Shown: positions 37,933-46,801 of the stretch, one piece after another
Layout of the letters: each line of letters begins with the position of its first letter
How positions within the stretch are numbered: the stretch's first letter is position 1
NCBI RefSeq assembly: GCF_006864135.1
Contig: NZ_SADV01000024.1
Location: forward strand, 1-64,000
Length of the DNA stretch: 64,000 bases
From: Lysinibacillus sphaericus
GTDB lineage: Bacteria; Bacillota; Bacilli; Bacillales_A; Planococcaceae
Reading direction: 5' to 3'
Notes under the pieces: model-generated
The model's input: only the letters and a program-made list of their open reading frames with translations
What the model was told of the DNA's origin: nothing
Database searches by the model: none
Translations under genes and position numbers: made by a program

Positions 37933-38559
37933 ATGTGTATTAATAAAGATAATTGTAATTGTTTATCAACGAGAAAAGAATGTGATAACTTTGGACCATT
38001 TGTGGCTAAAAATTTAAATTGTATAAATTTAGAAATCGAGAACAGCGAAGAAAACAACGGCGGTTCAATAATTCCCTTTTCCTCCGGAAATACACAAACT
38101 GTAGTTGAAAATATACTCGGCAATAATCTTGCTAGTCTTATAGGGTTTGGTACTGCTATAGACCTTGTACCTATTGCAAATAATACAATTAATTTAACTG
38201 GACTATTAACTGAAGCCTTCACCGTCCCACGTGCAGGAAATATTACTGCTATTTCAGCCTCATATACTGCATTAGGGGGACAGGTTGAATCAGGATCTGT
38301 CACAATCCGTGCTCAAATTTTTCGTGCCCCTATAGGAAGTAATAGTTTTACAGGTACAAGTGCTAGTGTTGATTTAGCGCCAACAATTACAGAACCTATA
38401 CCTTTAGGTCTTTTAGTATTTGCATCCGCTAATATTCCACCAGTACCAGTAGCTCCAGGTGACCAATTATTAATGGTATTTTATATTTCTTCATTACCAG
38501 GAGATACTACAGTTGACCTTATTCTTGGTACTGCAAGTGCAGGAATTACTATTGTTTAA
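37933..38559 (+). CDS. Exosporium-type protein with BclB C-terminal domain, no collagen repeats
   Basis: 208 residues. A Cys-rich N-terminus (MCINKDNCNCLSTRKEC) of ~45 residues leads straight into a domain that begins GGSIIPFSSGNTQTV and continues with LVGFG-like SLIGFGTAI, INLTGLLTEAFTVPRAGNIT, RAQIFRAP, APTITEPIPLG and a glycine-ending ASAGITIV. This is the BclB/exosporium C-terminal domain, normally carried by GXX collagen-like proteins on the spore surface. No Gly-X-Y repeat is present. The ATG at 37933 with AAAGGAG is chosen over upstream in-frame ATGs. CATATCATA at 37903-37911 fits a SigK -10. The terminator is at 38812. Confidence 0.8.
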   Translation: MCINKDNCNCLSTRKECDNFGPFVAKNLNCINLEIENSEENNGGSIIPFSSGNTQTVVENILGNNLASLIGFGTAIDLVPIANNTINLTGLLTEAFTVPRAGNITAISASYTALGGQVESGSVTIRAQIFRAPIGSNSFTGTSASVDLAPTITEPIPLGLLVFASANIPPVPVAPGDQLLMVFYISSLPGDTTVDLILGTASAGITIV

Positions 38560-38811
38560 AACTTCTAATTGGATGAAGTGGAAGTTTTACAAATGAACAT
38601 GCTATCTCCATTCCTATATTAGTAGCTGGGGTGCTGCGATTTCATATATATAAACAAGAAATTTAACTTCTTTCAGCAGAAGCTAAGCTGCAGTATCTTA
38701 TTTCATTACAGTGTTTATTTTTAATATATTTCACAGGCTATTCACTATGCAAAATAACTTTTACTTCATAGTAATAGTAATGTAAAGCAATTATCCTCCT
38801 TTTGTATAAAG

Positions 38812-38842
38812 GGTCACTCCAATCCCAAGTGACCTTTTTTTT
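38812..38842 (+). terminator. Terminator, probably of the BclB-domain gene
   Basis: GGTCACT and AGTGACC with a 9-base loop, then eight T. It is about 250 bases past the stop; the space between holds no gene that I can see. Confidence 0.7.
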
Positions 38843-38891
38843 CTTATCCCACAAAAATATTGCTAGCTTTATTTGACTGGATGAATACCCC

Positions 38892-38919
38892 ACTCCTTCT
38901 CTACAGCCTACATACTATA
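38892..38919 (+). promoter_or_regulatory. SigK-like promoter of the yjcZ-type gene
   Basis: CACT (AC at 38892-38893), a 17-base spacer, then CATACTATA (38911-38919), matching mACm-N16/17-CATAnnnTA. The leader would be short, with AAAGGAGG soon after the start. Confidence 0.5.
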
Positions 38920-38941
38920 TATTGTAGAAAGGAGGATTTTT

Positions 38942-39097
38942 ATGGGATACTATGGAAATGTAGGTAATTTTAATTACTCCTGTGGCTGTTATGGTGGCTA
39001 TAGCCGTGGCAACGGTTCATCATTTACGCTGATTGTTGTTCTATTCATTCTTCTAATTATTATCGGCGCTACTTTCATAAATAATGAAAACTGTTAG
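38942..39097 (+). CDS. YjcZ-family sporulation protein, 51 residues
   Basis: A 51-residue protein: a Gly/Tyr/Asn-rich N-terminus (MGYYGNVGNFNYSCGCYGGY) followed by one membrane helix (about 28-45, SFTLIVVLFILLIIIGATF) and NNENC at the end. This is the standard form of YjcZ-type small spore proteins. AAAGGAGG lies seven bases before the ATG. Its own promoter-like sequence and a terminator at 39134 make it a single transcription unit. Function in the spore is unknown. Confidence 0.85.
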   Translation: MGYYGNVGNFNYSCGCYGGYSRGNGSSFTLIVVLFILLIIIGATFINNENC

Positions 39098-39133
39098 CAT
39101 ATCCGTACAAAACTATCAGTCTTTCTCACCTCT

Positions 39134-39167
39134 TTAAAGGGTCGCTTCCTGCCTAGTGACCCTTTAA
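39134..39167 (+). terminator. Terminator of the yjcZ-type gene
   Basis: The arms TTAAAGGGTC and GACCCTTTAA, 37 bases past the stop. It is rather similar in sequence to the terminator at 38812. Confidence 0.65.
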
Positions 39168-39543
39168 TCGTTTCTTTCCTCATCTTGTGCAGTTACTTTT
39201 TAGGATCTATGCATTAACATAGTCGATGTTTACATGACCATTACTGGCGTTCAGCTGTCGAATTCTATTAATCTAGAATCTATTCTGTTCGAGGAGAGTG
39301 TTTCTCATACGCGGATATTCAAGGATCGGATCATGGGTAATAATAAATTACTGAATTATGTAATTATTAAAATACATGAAAAAGGACACTTCCTATACTT
39401 AGGAAAAGCGTCCTATAATTGAATAATGATCAACTTCTATTATCTGTTAAGTAACAGCATTGATAAAATGAGCATTGAACTCTTCAGGAAGTTAGATATA
39501 GTACTTTACTATTAATAGTCTTAATAGATTTAGCTAGGGTGAA
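39168..39543. other. Gap before the aminotransferase
   Basis: About 375 bases. A 62-codon frame at 39234 has no ribosome site and no family resemblance. An imperfect hairpin (AGGACACTTCCTA to TAGGAAAAGCGTCCT, about 39384-39415) may be a terminator. Confidence 0.35.
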
Positions 39544-40923
39544 TTAAATTTGTTTTTCGAACCTTTTAAGAGCCTCAGACATTCTGTTAATAATCTCTTC
39601 AACCTGTTGGCTTGTAATAATAAGCGGTGGAGCAAGAGCAACCGTATTTGTTCCCTTCCAATCGAAGTAACGTAATTGCAGCCCTAAGTCCATGCATATA
39701 TCAGTATACAGAGCTGCGGCATGTACCGAAGGGTCAAATGAGATGCCGTTTTCTGGATCTTTAATTAGCTCAATACCGGCCAGTAGTCCAAGACCTCTTA
39801 CATTCGTTATATGTTTATGATTGCTTTCGAGATACTTAAGTCCTTTTAATAACTGTTCACCGCGAAGCCTACTATTCTCAATAATTTGATCTCTTTCTAA
39901 TATCTCAAGTGTCTTCAAGCCAACCGCGCAAGCCATCGGATGTCCACTATATGTGAATCCATGGAACATCATTTCATCTGATTGAATAAATGCTTCTCTT
40001 ACATGCTCTCTCATAATTACAGCCCCTAGGTGAGCGTAGCCACTTGAGATTCCTTTTGCAACACATAAAAAGTCCGGAACAATGTTCCAATTATCTACAC
40101 CAAAGGTCTTTCCGGTTCTTCCAAACCCGCAAATCACCTCATCTGCAATAAGCAAAATGTTGTGTTCGTCACAAAGTTTGCGAACAGCTTGAAGGTATCC
40201 GTCAGGAGGGAACCTTACCCCGCCTGCACCTTGGATTGGCTCCAGAATGACAGCTGCTATAGTGTCGGATCCTTCTAATTCAATTATCCCACGAATAGAA
40301 CGCGAGTAATTTGGATCACTTTTGTCACCAAGTTCTGCATTCAAAACATGCGCTGCAGCTGTAAGGAAGTTCGGAGCATTGGAAGTCGTAAATTTGTTGA
40401 ATCCCTCGATTCCGGTAGCACTTGTGGCACCTACTGTAACCCCATGGAATGATTGTTCAAGAGAAATAATTTTAGTTTTCTCTGGCTGGCCTTTTACTTT
40501 CCAATAAAAACGGGCTAATTTAAATGCTGTATCATTAGATTCCGAGCCTCCCGATGTGAAGAAGCAAACATTCAAATCACCAGGTGCTAATGAGGCCACT
40601 TTTTGTGCTAAAAGGATAGCGGGCTCATTGGATTGTCCGCTGAATGAAGAGCTGTAAGAAAGTTTTAACATCTGCTGTTTTGCTGCCTCAGCAAGCTCTT
40701 CATTTCCATAGCCAAGGTTAACATTCCAAAGCATCGAAACCCCATCAATACGCTCTTTCCCCTCTATGTCTTTCAAATAAATTCCTTTGCCTTCTGTAAA
40801 GATTGTTGAAGGCCCTAATAAATAATGAGCTCTCGGCGGTGTAGTTGGATGCAAATAATGTTTTTTATCAAGTTCTGATAATTCCAATTTGCTTAGGTTT
40901 TTTCGCTTTGTAACGTATTGCAT
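39544..40923 (-). CDS. Class III aminotransferase
   Basis: 459 residues of the PLP-dependent omega-amino acid aminotransferase group. Key parts are FFTSGGSESNDTAFKLAR (phosphate binding), SFHGVTVGATSATG, LIADEVICGFGRTGKTFG with the Asp that binds the pyridine N, and CVAKGISSGYAHLGAV with the Schiff-base Lys. It likely moves the amino group of a beta- or omega-amino acid or diamine to pyruvate or 2-oxoglutarate. A permease for amino acids or amines lies 186 bases upstream on the same strand, so uptake and transamination are probably linked. The ATG at 40923 follows AAAGGAGG. Confidence 0.88.
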   Translation of the reverse strand: MQYVTKRKNLSKLELSELDKKHYLHPTTPPRAHYLLGPSTIFTEGKGIYLKDIEGKERIDGVSMLWNVNLGYGNEELAEAAKQQMLKLSYSSSFSGQSNEPAILLAQKVASLAPGDLNVCFFTSGGSESNDTAFKLARFYWKVKGQPEKTKIISLEQSFHGVTVGATSATGIEGFNKFTTSNAPNFLTAAAHVLNAELGDKSDPNYSRSIRGIIELEGSDTIAAVILEPIQGAGGVRFPPDGYLQAVRKLCDEHNILLIADEVICGFGRTGKTFGVDNWNIVPDFLCVAKGISSGYAHLGAVIMREHVREAFIQSDEMMFHGFTYSGHPMACAVGLKTLEILERDQIIENSRLRGEQLLKGLKYLESNHKHITNVRGLGLLAGIELIKDPENGISFDPSVHAAALYTDICMDLGLQLRYFDWKGTNTVALAPPLIITSQQVEEIINRMSEALKRFEKQI

Positions 40924-41109
40924 ATTTTATTCCTCCTTTAATAGACTAATATAATCAAGCTTTCCTAAGTTGCGATATCAACAAATCTTTCCAAGAATAG
41001 GGATATATAAATAGCCACATTTTTTCATTTCCTTTGGTACACCAATAATTATTTGTCTCTCTCCTTGCTCACGATATTTTCTGAATGGGTATAAAGATTG
41101 TTATTTTAT

Positions 41110-42501
41110 TTAACTAATATTCTGCCCTTCTATATCTGTTATGAGTTTCTTGGATTCTTTTGAATACATAGATCGTATCGCTAAATAACAAACACCAATT
41201 CCCATCCAGATAAATCCGACCATTTTCCCAGCTGTTGAAAGCCCCCACAAGATATAAAGACAAACCGACATCCCAATTAACGGAATAATCAAATATTTAA
41301 CGATATTTTTTTGCTTATTTTTTAAATAGTAATGATTAATTACACAAATATTCACGAAAGCAAATCCTAATAATCCACCAAATGCAACTAAGTCGGATAC
41401 AATTTGCAAATTCAAAGATACTGCACCAATAATTCCGATTATTGACATTAATAAAATATTATTAATCGGTGTTTTATACTTTGAATGGATAAAGCTAAAA
41501 AATTTTTGAGGGATGACATTGTCACGTCCCATCCCCAAAAGCAGACGACTTGAAGCTGATTGGCTAGCTAAAGCGCTTGCAATTCCAGATGCGATAATCG
41601 TAAGTGTAATATAAGTCTGGAGGAACCCTCCCCCTATCTTCTCTAAAACGTTGAAGAAGGCTGTGTCGGGATTATCAATAGCTAAATAGTTTCCTACAAG
41701 AATCACTGCTAAATAAGTGACGGAAACATAAAATACCGTTTGAATGACACAGGTAAACATAATGGCCAAACCAATTTTATTTCCCTCTACGTTCGTCTCT
41801 TCAGCCAAGGTTGTAATAGCATCAAAACCTAAGTAAGCGACAATAACTATAGCTGCCCCGCCAATAACTGCTCCTATGGAAAATGTATCACCATCATAAA
41901 TTGCCTTATAGTTTATGAACGATAAATCACCCGTTATAATAAAGTGACTTGCGCTGAAAACGAAGGCAATCACCGCGATAATCATGAAGAGCACTAAAAC
42001 TGAATTCAACTTAGTAGCTATATCAATTCCAATTATATTTACAAACGTGATTGGGATAGCAAAGATGAGAACCCAACCCCAAACCGGGATGCTTGGTACA
42101 AGGGCGTTTGCAAAACTTGCACTGATCAAAAAAGTTAGCATGGGTATCAACAAATAATCAAGGAGCATTCCCCATCCAGCTATAAATCCTATTTTAGGGT
42201 GTAGCGCTTGATGGGCGTAGGTATAGGTTGAGCCCGCAACTGGGTAAGCTTCAACCATTTTACCGAAACTGTACGCCGTAAATAACATTGCAACAAAACC
42301 AAGAACATATGAGAGGACAGAATGGCCCTGAGATACCAATGTGATAATTCCAAACATTGACATCGCTGCAACTGGTGCCATAAAGCCAAGACCAAAAATA
42401 ACTAAATCTCGCATCTTTAAACTTCTTTTTAGACTTTGCCCATCTGATAAAATTTGAATGTTCTCTCTTGACTTTTGTGTTTCTATAATCCCTACCCCCA
42501 T
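41110..42501 (-). CDS. APC-family amino acid/amine permease
   Basis: About 463 residues and twelve membrane segments. Helix 1 shows the APC pattern LVIFGLGFMAPVAAMSMFG; helix 2-3 has YPVAGSTYTYAHQALHPKIGFIAGW; helix 6 has AIVIVAYLGFDAITTLAEE. It imports an amino acid or amine with protons or by exchange; the partner aminotransferase downstream suggests the same substrate. The frame is open to 42552. The ATG at 42501 lacks a good ribosome site and the upstream one also; the start is uncertain by about 17 codons. Confidence 0.85.
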   Translation of the reverse strand: MGVGIIETQKSRENIQILSDGQSLKRSLKMRDLVIFGLGFMAPVAAMSMFGIITLVSQGHSVLSYVLGFVAMLFTAYSFGKMVEAYPVAGSTYTYAHQALHPKIGFIAGWGMLLDYLLIPMLTFLISASFANALVPSIPVWGWVLIFAIPITFVNIIGIDIATKLNSVLVLFMIIAVIAFVFSASHFIITGDLSFINYKAIYDGDTFSIGAVIGGAAIVIVAYLGFDAITTLAEETNVEGNKIGLAIMFTCVIQTVFYVSVTYLAVILVGNYLAIDNPDTAFFNVLEKIGGGFLQTYITLTIIASGIASALASQSASSRLLLGMGRDNVIPQKFFSFIHSKYKTPINNILLMSIIGIIGAVSLNLQIVSDLVAFGGLLGFAFVNICVINHYYLKNKQKNIVKYLIIPLIGMSVCLYILWGLSTAGKMVGFIWMGIGVCYLAIRSMYSKESKKLITDIEGQNIS

Positions 42502-42779
42502 TGGCGTTATTATAATTTTGTTATTTATACAAAGCGTTACCCTCCATACCAATTCAAAACTTTTTTATTCACATCAACCTAGGTATGTTTTGTCTAACTG
42601 TACATTCCCATAGCCGGCACTCCTAGTTCACGTTCGAAACCATTTTGTTTTATCCCTTCGAAAGATGTTGCATGGTTTAAAAAAACTGTATACATTTACC
42701 CAAACTGTTTCTACTTTTATAACACGGGCCATTCGATAGCACGCTTTAAATCATTGATCCAAACCCCAGATGCTAGCAC

Positions 42780-42956
42780 CCATAAAAAGTGTCATTTGCT
42801 TTTTCCAGGGCATCCGCTTCATCTCGGCCTAAAGCCTTCCTAGGAGCTCTGTAAGGTCCACAACTTCTGGTTAGGACTCGGGTAATACGGCATTTACGTT
42901 CTGCCTAATACAACCTCAACCCAATTACCACTTATAAACAGTTCGTATTTTTTCAT
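42780..42956 (-). pseudogene. 5' remnant of an aldehyde dehydrogenase
   Basis: An ATG at 42956 with AGAGGGGAG starts MKKYELFISGNWVEV, a typical aldehyde dehydrogenase beginning, then GRT and a stop. Degraded coding sequence seems to continue in other frames to about 42780. The remaining ~450 codons are absent. The rest of the 42502-43189 gap holds nothing that I recognise. Confidence 0.45.
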
Positions 42957-43189
42957 TTATCTGACTCCCCTCTTTTGTTTGGTTGATTGCCAATTTTTCC
43001 TTTGAGCTGTAGTAGGAAAAATAAGCACTCTTTATATTAATTACAGATTATCAGATTAAGATAATTTGATATTGTAAAAATCGGAACATTTCAAATTTTT
43101 ATCCACCAATTCTTCAACTATGCGCATACCGGGTGCACTAAAAAAAGCAATTACTACATAAGTAATTGCTTTAGCTTTACAAACATTAT

Positions 43190-44008
43190 TTAGCTGGTTT
43201 TCAGGCAACTTTTTTGCCCAGTTAATTGATAAGGTGTCATGCATCCAAAGTTTCGAAACTCATGAATTAAATGGGCTTGGTCATAATAACCATTCTCATG
43301 AATAACATCATTTAACGTAAAGTGGGTTGTCCTCAGAAGCATATTTAGGGATGATTGAAATCTTACTATTTGGCTAAATAATTTTGGGGAAATACCAATA
43401 TGGTCTTCGAATTGTTTTCTTAAATATCTAGTTGAATATCCTACTTCTTCTGCCAGTTGAGTTATAGTAATATTACCTCTTGTCGCGTATATATTATATA
43501 ATGCTTGTTTTATTAGTTTAGATGATTTATCAATCTCAAAAATTTGACTTCCCAATATTTCATTGAATATATTGACTCTCTCCATAAAACTTTCGCCGGT
43601 TACTACCCGTTCTAAAATATTCGTATTTACAGGAAACATTTCATTTAAGGAAATTTCTTTATCTGTAAGGTCTTTTATACCGAATTTTAGTTTCTTAATA
43701 TCTAGGCATGGCAGAAAACGAATACCAAAGTATGTACTGTTTGGGAGAAGGTTAATCACTCTACTTTTAGTAACGCTTCCGCAAATATTACCGTAATGCT
43801 GATCACAATTAATGAGAATATCGATACACCCATCCGGGATAACAGAAATTTGATTACTTATCCCTCCCATTTTAAATTGGTAAAACAGAATAGATGGTTG
43901 ATTTGGTTTAATTCTAACTTTTTGTTCAGTATAGTAATTTGTCTGAAATTCAAAGTCAGGCTGAGACGGCAAGTAACTAATTATTTTCGAATTTAAAGGA
44001 TTCATCAA
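43190..44008 (-). CDS. AraC-family transcriptional regulator
   Basis: 272 residues. The N-terminal ~150 residues are of the DUF6597 type (GGISNQISVIPDGCIDILINC, STYFGIRFLPC) and probably sense a ligand. The C-terminal double helix-turn-helix is YATRGNITITQLAEEVGYSTRYLRKQFEDHIG and NDVIHENGYYDQAHLIHEFRNFGCMTPYQ (in pieces). It lies upstream of, and on the same strand as, the permease and aminotransferase genes, so it is the likely regulator of that group. AAAGGTGG precedes the TTG/ATG start pair at 44008/44005. Confidence 0.88.
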   Translation of the reverse strand: MMNPLNSKIISYLPSQPDFEFQTNYYTEQKVRIKPNQPSILFYQFKMGGISNQISVIPDGCIDILINCDQHYGNICGSVTKSRVINLLPNSTYFGIRFLPCLDIKKLKFGIKDLTDKEISLNEMFPVNTNILERVVTGESFMERVNIFNEILGSQIFEIDKSSKLIKQALYNIYATRGNITITQLAEEVGYSTRYLRKQFEDHIGISPKLFSQIVRFQSSLNMLLRTTHFTLNDVIHENGYYDQAHLIHEFRNFGCMTPYQLTGQKSCLKTS

Positions 44009-44204
44009 CTTTATACCACCTTTAACACAAATTAGTAAACGCTTACAAATCGATGCTTAATATGTGATAATTTCCTCGGTTAATCGAAGAACAGCTAAAT
44101 CAACGGTTTACTTTGAATGAAAGTTGCTAATGTTGTTGAAAGATTTCTTTCAGAAAAGAAATTTCTTCTTGGATTACCTAATTCATAACTTGAAAAAAAA
44201 CCTC

Positions 44205-44222
44205 TTTACGAACGTTCGTAAA
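44205..44222. promoter_or_regulatory. 18-bp perfect palindrome
   Basis: TTTACGAACGTTCGTAAA, a perfect dyad of operator type, about 200 bases upstream of the AraC gene in a stretch without an intact gene. TetR proteins often bind such sites. Confidence 0.5.
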
Positions 44223-44283
44223 AATTAGTGTAATAAAAAAGGAAAAATAATCAACGGGACTTTTAGAAAATTTCGATAATTAA

Positions 44284-44502
44284 TCATCCTCCCTCATTGT
44301 TTCTAATTTTTTATTTGAAGATGGCTATTTCTTTATTGTAAATCTAGAGGTAGACTCAATAATTGAAGAAGTTCTTTCTTCATACCCCAATGTATTTGAA
44401 GCAAATGTTTTGGAGTTCCTGTTCCAATTAAAGGCCTTTTATTCGATAAAAAATTCCAATAGATATTGTAAATTACATTTGACTCCATATAAAATTCTTT
44501 AA
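44284..44502 (+). pseudogene. Open stretch without start, possible gene end
   Basis: 72 sense codons in one frame, including FLFEDGYFFIVNLEVDSI and EANVLEFLFQLKAFYSI, then a stop. There is no ATG, GTG or TTG near the beginning and no ribosome site. The amphipathic helical character would fit the C-terminal part of a TetR-type protein, which would match the palindrome at 44205, but this is weak. Confidence 0.25.
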
Positions 44503-44598
44503 TTCTTTAGATGAATATCCAAAAACAAATAGCAGGAAAATTTTAAAACAGCCATTAAGAGCGCTTTCCCATTCATAAACATTATCGATCACTAATTT

Positions 44599-44639
44599 AA
44601 AAGCCTGTATTCCTTATCAACTCAAGGTTACAGGCTTTT
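44599..44639 (-). terminator. Terminator after the aldehyde dehydrogenase
   Basis: The arms AAAAGCCTGTA and TACAGGCTTTT with a 19-base loop, about 95 bases past the stop of the gene at 44734. It probably ends the hpa-side transcripts. Confidence 0.7.
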
Positions 44640-44733
44640 CTAACAACAGGTTTATTACCGGTTCTATAATTTATTGAGAAATATCTTCAAATCTTTAATT
44701 CGAGCTGTAAGTAATTTGAAGTTCGCTGCCATC

Positions 44734-46227
44734 CTAAAACGGATAATCTAATTTACTCGTCTGTACAGATACCCATTTCGCAACAGTAAACTCATCTACA
44801 ATCCATTCATATCCAAAACGCCCAATTCCACTTTGTTTCACTCCACCAAATGGTACATTTCCTTCTAACACTGCAGGCATATCATTTATATGTGTTGTAC
44901 CAGATTCGATCTCAAGGGCTAATCTTTCCCCTCTTTCTAAGTCACTAGTTATAATGGCAGAGGATAATCCATATTCCGTGTCATTAGCAAAACGAATGGC
45001 CTCTTCATCATTTTCAGCCGGAATAATTTGTGCAACAGGACCGAAGATTTCACAAGATGCAAGACATGAATCATTAGGTACATCAACAAATACAAATGGA
45101 GAAATAACATTCCCTGTACGGTCACCTTCTACGGCAACTTTTAATCCACTTTCCTTTGCTTTATTAACTAAATCCATAATTTTATCAGCTTGTTTTTCAT
45201 TTATAACAGGTCCAATAATTGTGTTAGGGTCCTTGGGGTCTCCTACTGTTAATCCCTTTACTTTTTCTACGTATCTAGCAACAAATTCATCATAAATATT
45301 TCGATTAACAATAATTCGGTTTGTAATCGCACAGATTTGGCCACTATGCAAAAATTTCCCGAAGATGGCGACTCTCACTGCTTGTTCTACGTCGGCATCT
45401 CCTAAAACTACTAAAGGATTATTGCCTCCTAGTTCTAATGCCATTTGTTTTAATGTTCCGCCTGTTACCTTATTAATATGTTTTCCTACTGCAGTTGATC
45501 CTGTAAAACTGATAAACGAAGAATTCGTATTTAACAGGAATTCATCTCCTGATTCTTGAAGATCGGTTAAAATTGAATTAAACACTCCAGCAGGAAGTCC
45601 TGCTTCTTCGAAAGCCTTTGCAAAAACTTGCCCACCAACTATTCCAACTTGGAGATCTGGCTTATGAACAACACTGTTCCCGAGAGCAATGGCAGGGAAA
45701 ATTGTTCTTGTTGCCATGTTAAATGGAAAATTAAAAGGTGTGATGGACGTAATAACACCTAAAGGTAATCGATATACACGGCTAACCTTTCCTGGTGTAG
45801 TAGATGCATAATTTTTGGGTGTGTATATTTCATCAACCATCTTAATAGAATCTTTAATGTCACTAACCCCAAAGCCAAACTCAATATGAGCTTTAAGTAG
45901 TGTTCCACCTGTTTCTCGTGTAATTAATTCCAAAATATATTCTTTATTTTTCTCTAAATAGTCTAATGCTTTCGTTAAAACCTCTCTTCTTTGTTCTGAA
46001 GTAAATTTAGCCCATTTCTTTTGTGCTGCTTTTGCTTTGTGATAAGCTTCTTTTATTTGCTCTACATTCGCTAATTCTACAGATGTAATAGTTGACTGAT
46101 CATATGGATCCTTTATTGAATACGTTCTTTTACTCCCCCCCTCTACCCATTGACCTCCAATATAACTTTTGTTTAGTTTACTTGCCCATTCAATGCAGTT
46201 CACATCTAAAGCCTGGTTCTTTGTCAT
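44734..46227 (-). CDS. Aldehyde dehydrogenase (vanillin/benzaldehyde DH-like)
   Basis: 497 residues of the NAD(P)-dependent aldehyde dehydrogenase superfamily. TPFNFPFNMATRTIFPAIAL lines the cofactor site, FTGSTAVG the Rossmann turn, MALELGGNNPLVVLGDAD the catalytic Glu, and HSGQICAITNRIIV the catalytic Cys. The pattern resembles Bacillus YfmT-type enzymes that oxidise aromatic aldehydes, but succinic semialdehyde is also possible given the hpa genes upstream. A 174-base gap separates it from hpaF, so it may have a separate promoter. The ATG at 46227 follows GGAAGGGGA. Confidence 0.85.
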   Translation of the reverse strand: MTKNQALDVNCIEWASKLNKSYIGGQWVEGGSKRTYSIKDPYDQSTITSVELANVEQIKEAYHKAKAAQKKWAKFTSEQRREVLTKALDYLEKNKEYILELITRETGGTLLKAHIEFGFGVSDIKDSIKMVDEIYTPKNYASTTPGKVSRVYRLPLGVITSITPFNFPFNMATRTIFPAIALGNSVVHKPDLQVGIVGGQVFAKAFEEAGLPAGVFNSILTDLQESGDEFLLNTNSSFISFTGSTAVGKHINKVTGGTLKQMALELGGNNPLVVLGDADVEQAVRVAIFGKFLHSGQICAITNRIIVNRNIYDEFVARYVEKVKGLTVGDPKDPNTIIGPVINEKQADKIMDLVNKAKESGLKVAVEGDRTGNVISPFVFVDVPNDSCLASCEIFGPVAQIIPAENDEEAIRFANDTEYGLSSAIITSDLERGERLALEIESGTTHINDMPAVLEGNVPFGGVKQSGIGRFGYEWIVDEFTVAKWVSVQTSKLDYPF

Positions 46228-46401
46228 TTAAAGTCCCCTTCCAGAAATGAAAATCTATACTTAACGCGATGTAATCTAAATTGTAGGTGGTGTTAATTGT
46301 TTTTTATTGTAAAAAGCGGAACTACCCTTATCAGGATGAAAATGGCTAATAGAAAAAAACAAAAGAATGGGAACGAATTACAGATAGGGCTAACAGCCTT
46401 C

Positions 46402-46788
46402 TTACTTTTTAAAACGCTTATGAATATTGTTATACTTGTAAGTTCCTTCCTCACTGAATTCAATCAATTCCATCGATAATGCCAGATATCGACTAGTAAA
46501 TAGATCAGCAAAGTGATCCTTGATTACTTCGAAAAGTTCGTCACAAGTTTCTTTCTTATGTTCAGTCGATCTTCCCGCCCCAATTTTTAATATAGCATGA
46601 ACAAATGCATCATCTTCTGCTCCATCTGCTACTCGGTAATCTTGAAGTTCAATTGCTCTTGATCGAATCCCTCCAGTCGGAAAAAGATTACTACGGCTAA
46701 TCAAAACATCATTCACTTTTTTTAGCAAATTTGGAATGTCTGCTTCTTTCTTTATGTTATCGGTATACTCAACAATAAAATGCGGCAT
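46402..46788 (-). CDS. hpaF: 5-carboxymethyl-2-hydroxymuconate isomerase
   Basis: About 128 residues, the length of HpaF/HpcD. The mature protein should begin with Pro (MPHFIVEYTDNI), the catalytic base of this tautomerase-type fold once Met is removed. Other family pieces are GGIRSRAIELQDYRVADG and FVHAILKIGAGRS. It isomerises 5-carboxymethyl-2-hydroxymuconate in the homoprotocatechuate meta-cleavage pathway. The frame extends to 46827, overlapping the gene upstream, but the ATG at 46788 after AAAGGG, giving Pro at position 2, is decisive. It is the last gene of the tightly spaced hpa run. Confidence 0.92.
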   Translation of the reverse strand: MPHFIVEYTDNIKKEADIPNLLKKVNDVLISRSNLFPTGGIRSRAIELQDYRVADGAEDDAFVHAILKIGAGRSTEHKKETCDELFEVIKDHFADLFTSRYLALSMELIEFSEEGTYKYNNIHKRFKK

Positions 46789-46801
46789 GTTTTCATCCCT
46801 T

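Noticed and set aside
39234-39422. 62-codon frame after the yjcZ-type gene
   Set aside because: No ribosome site or family resemblance, and it overlaps an imperfect hairpin.
46102-46479. 60-codon plus-strand frame near 46297
   Set aside because: Low-complexity and overlaps the end of hpaF on the other strand.
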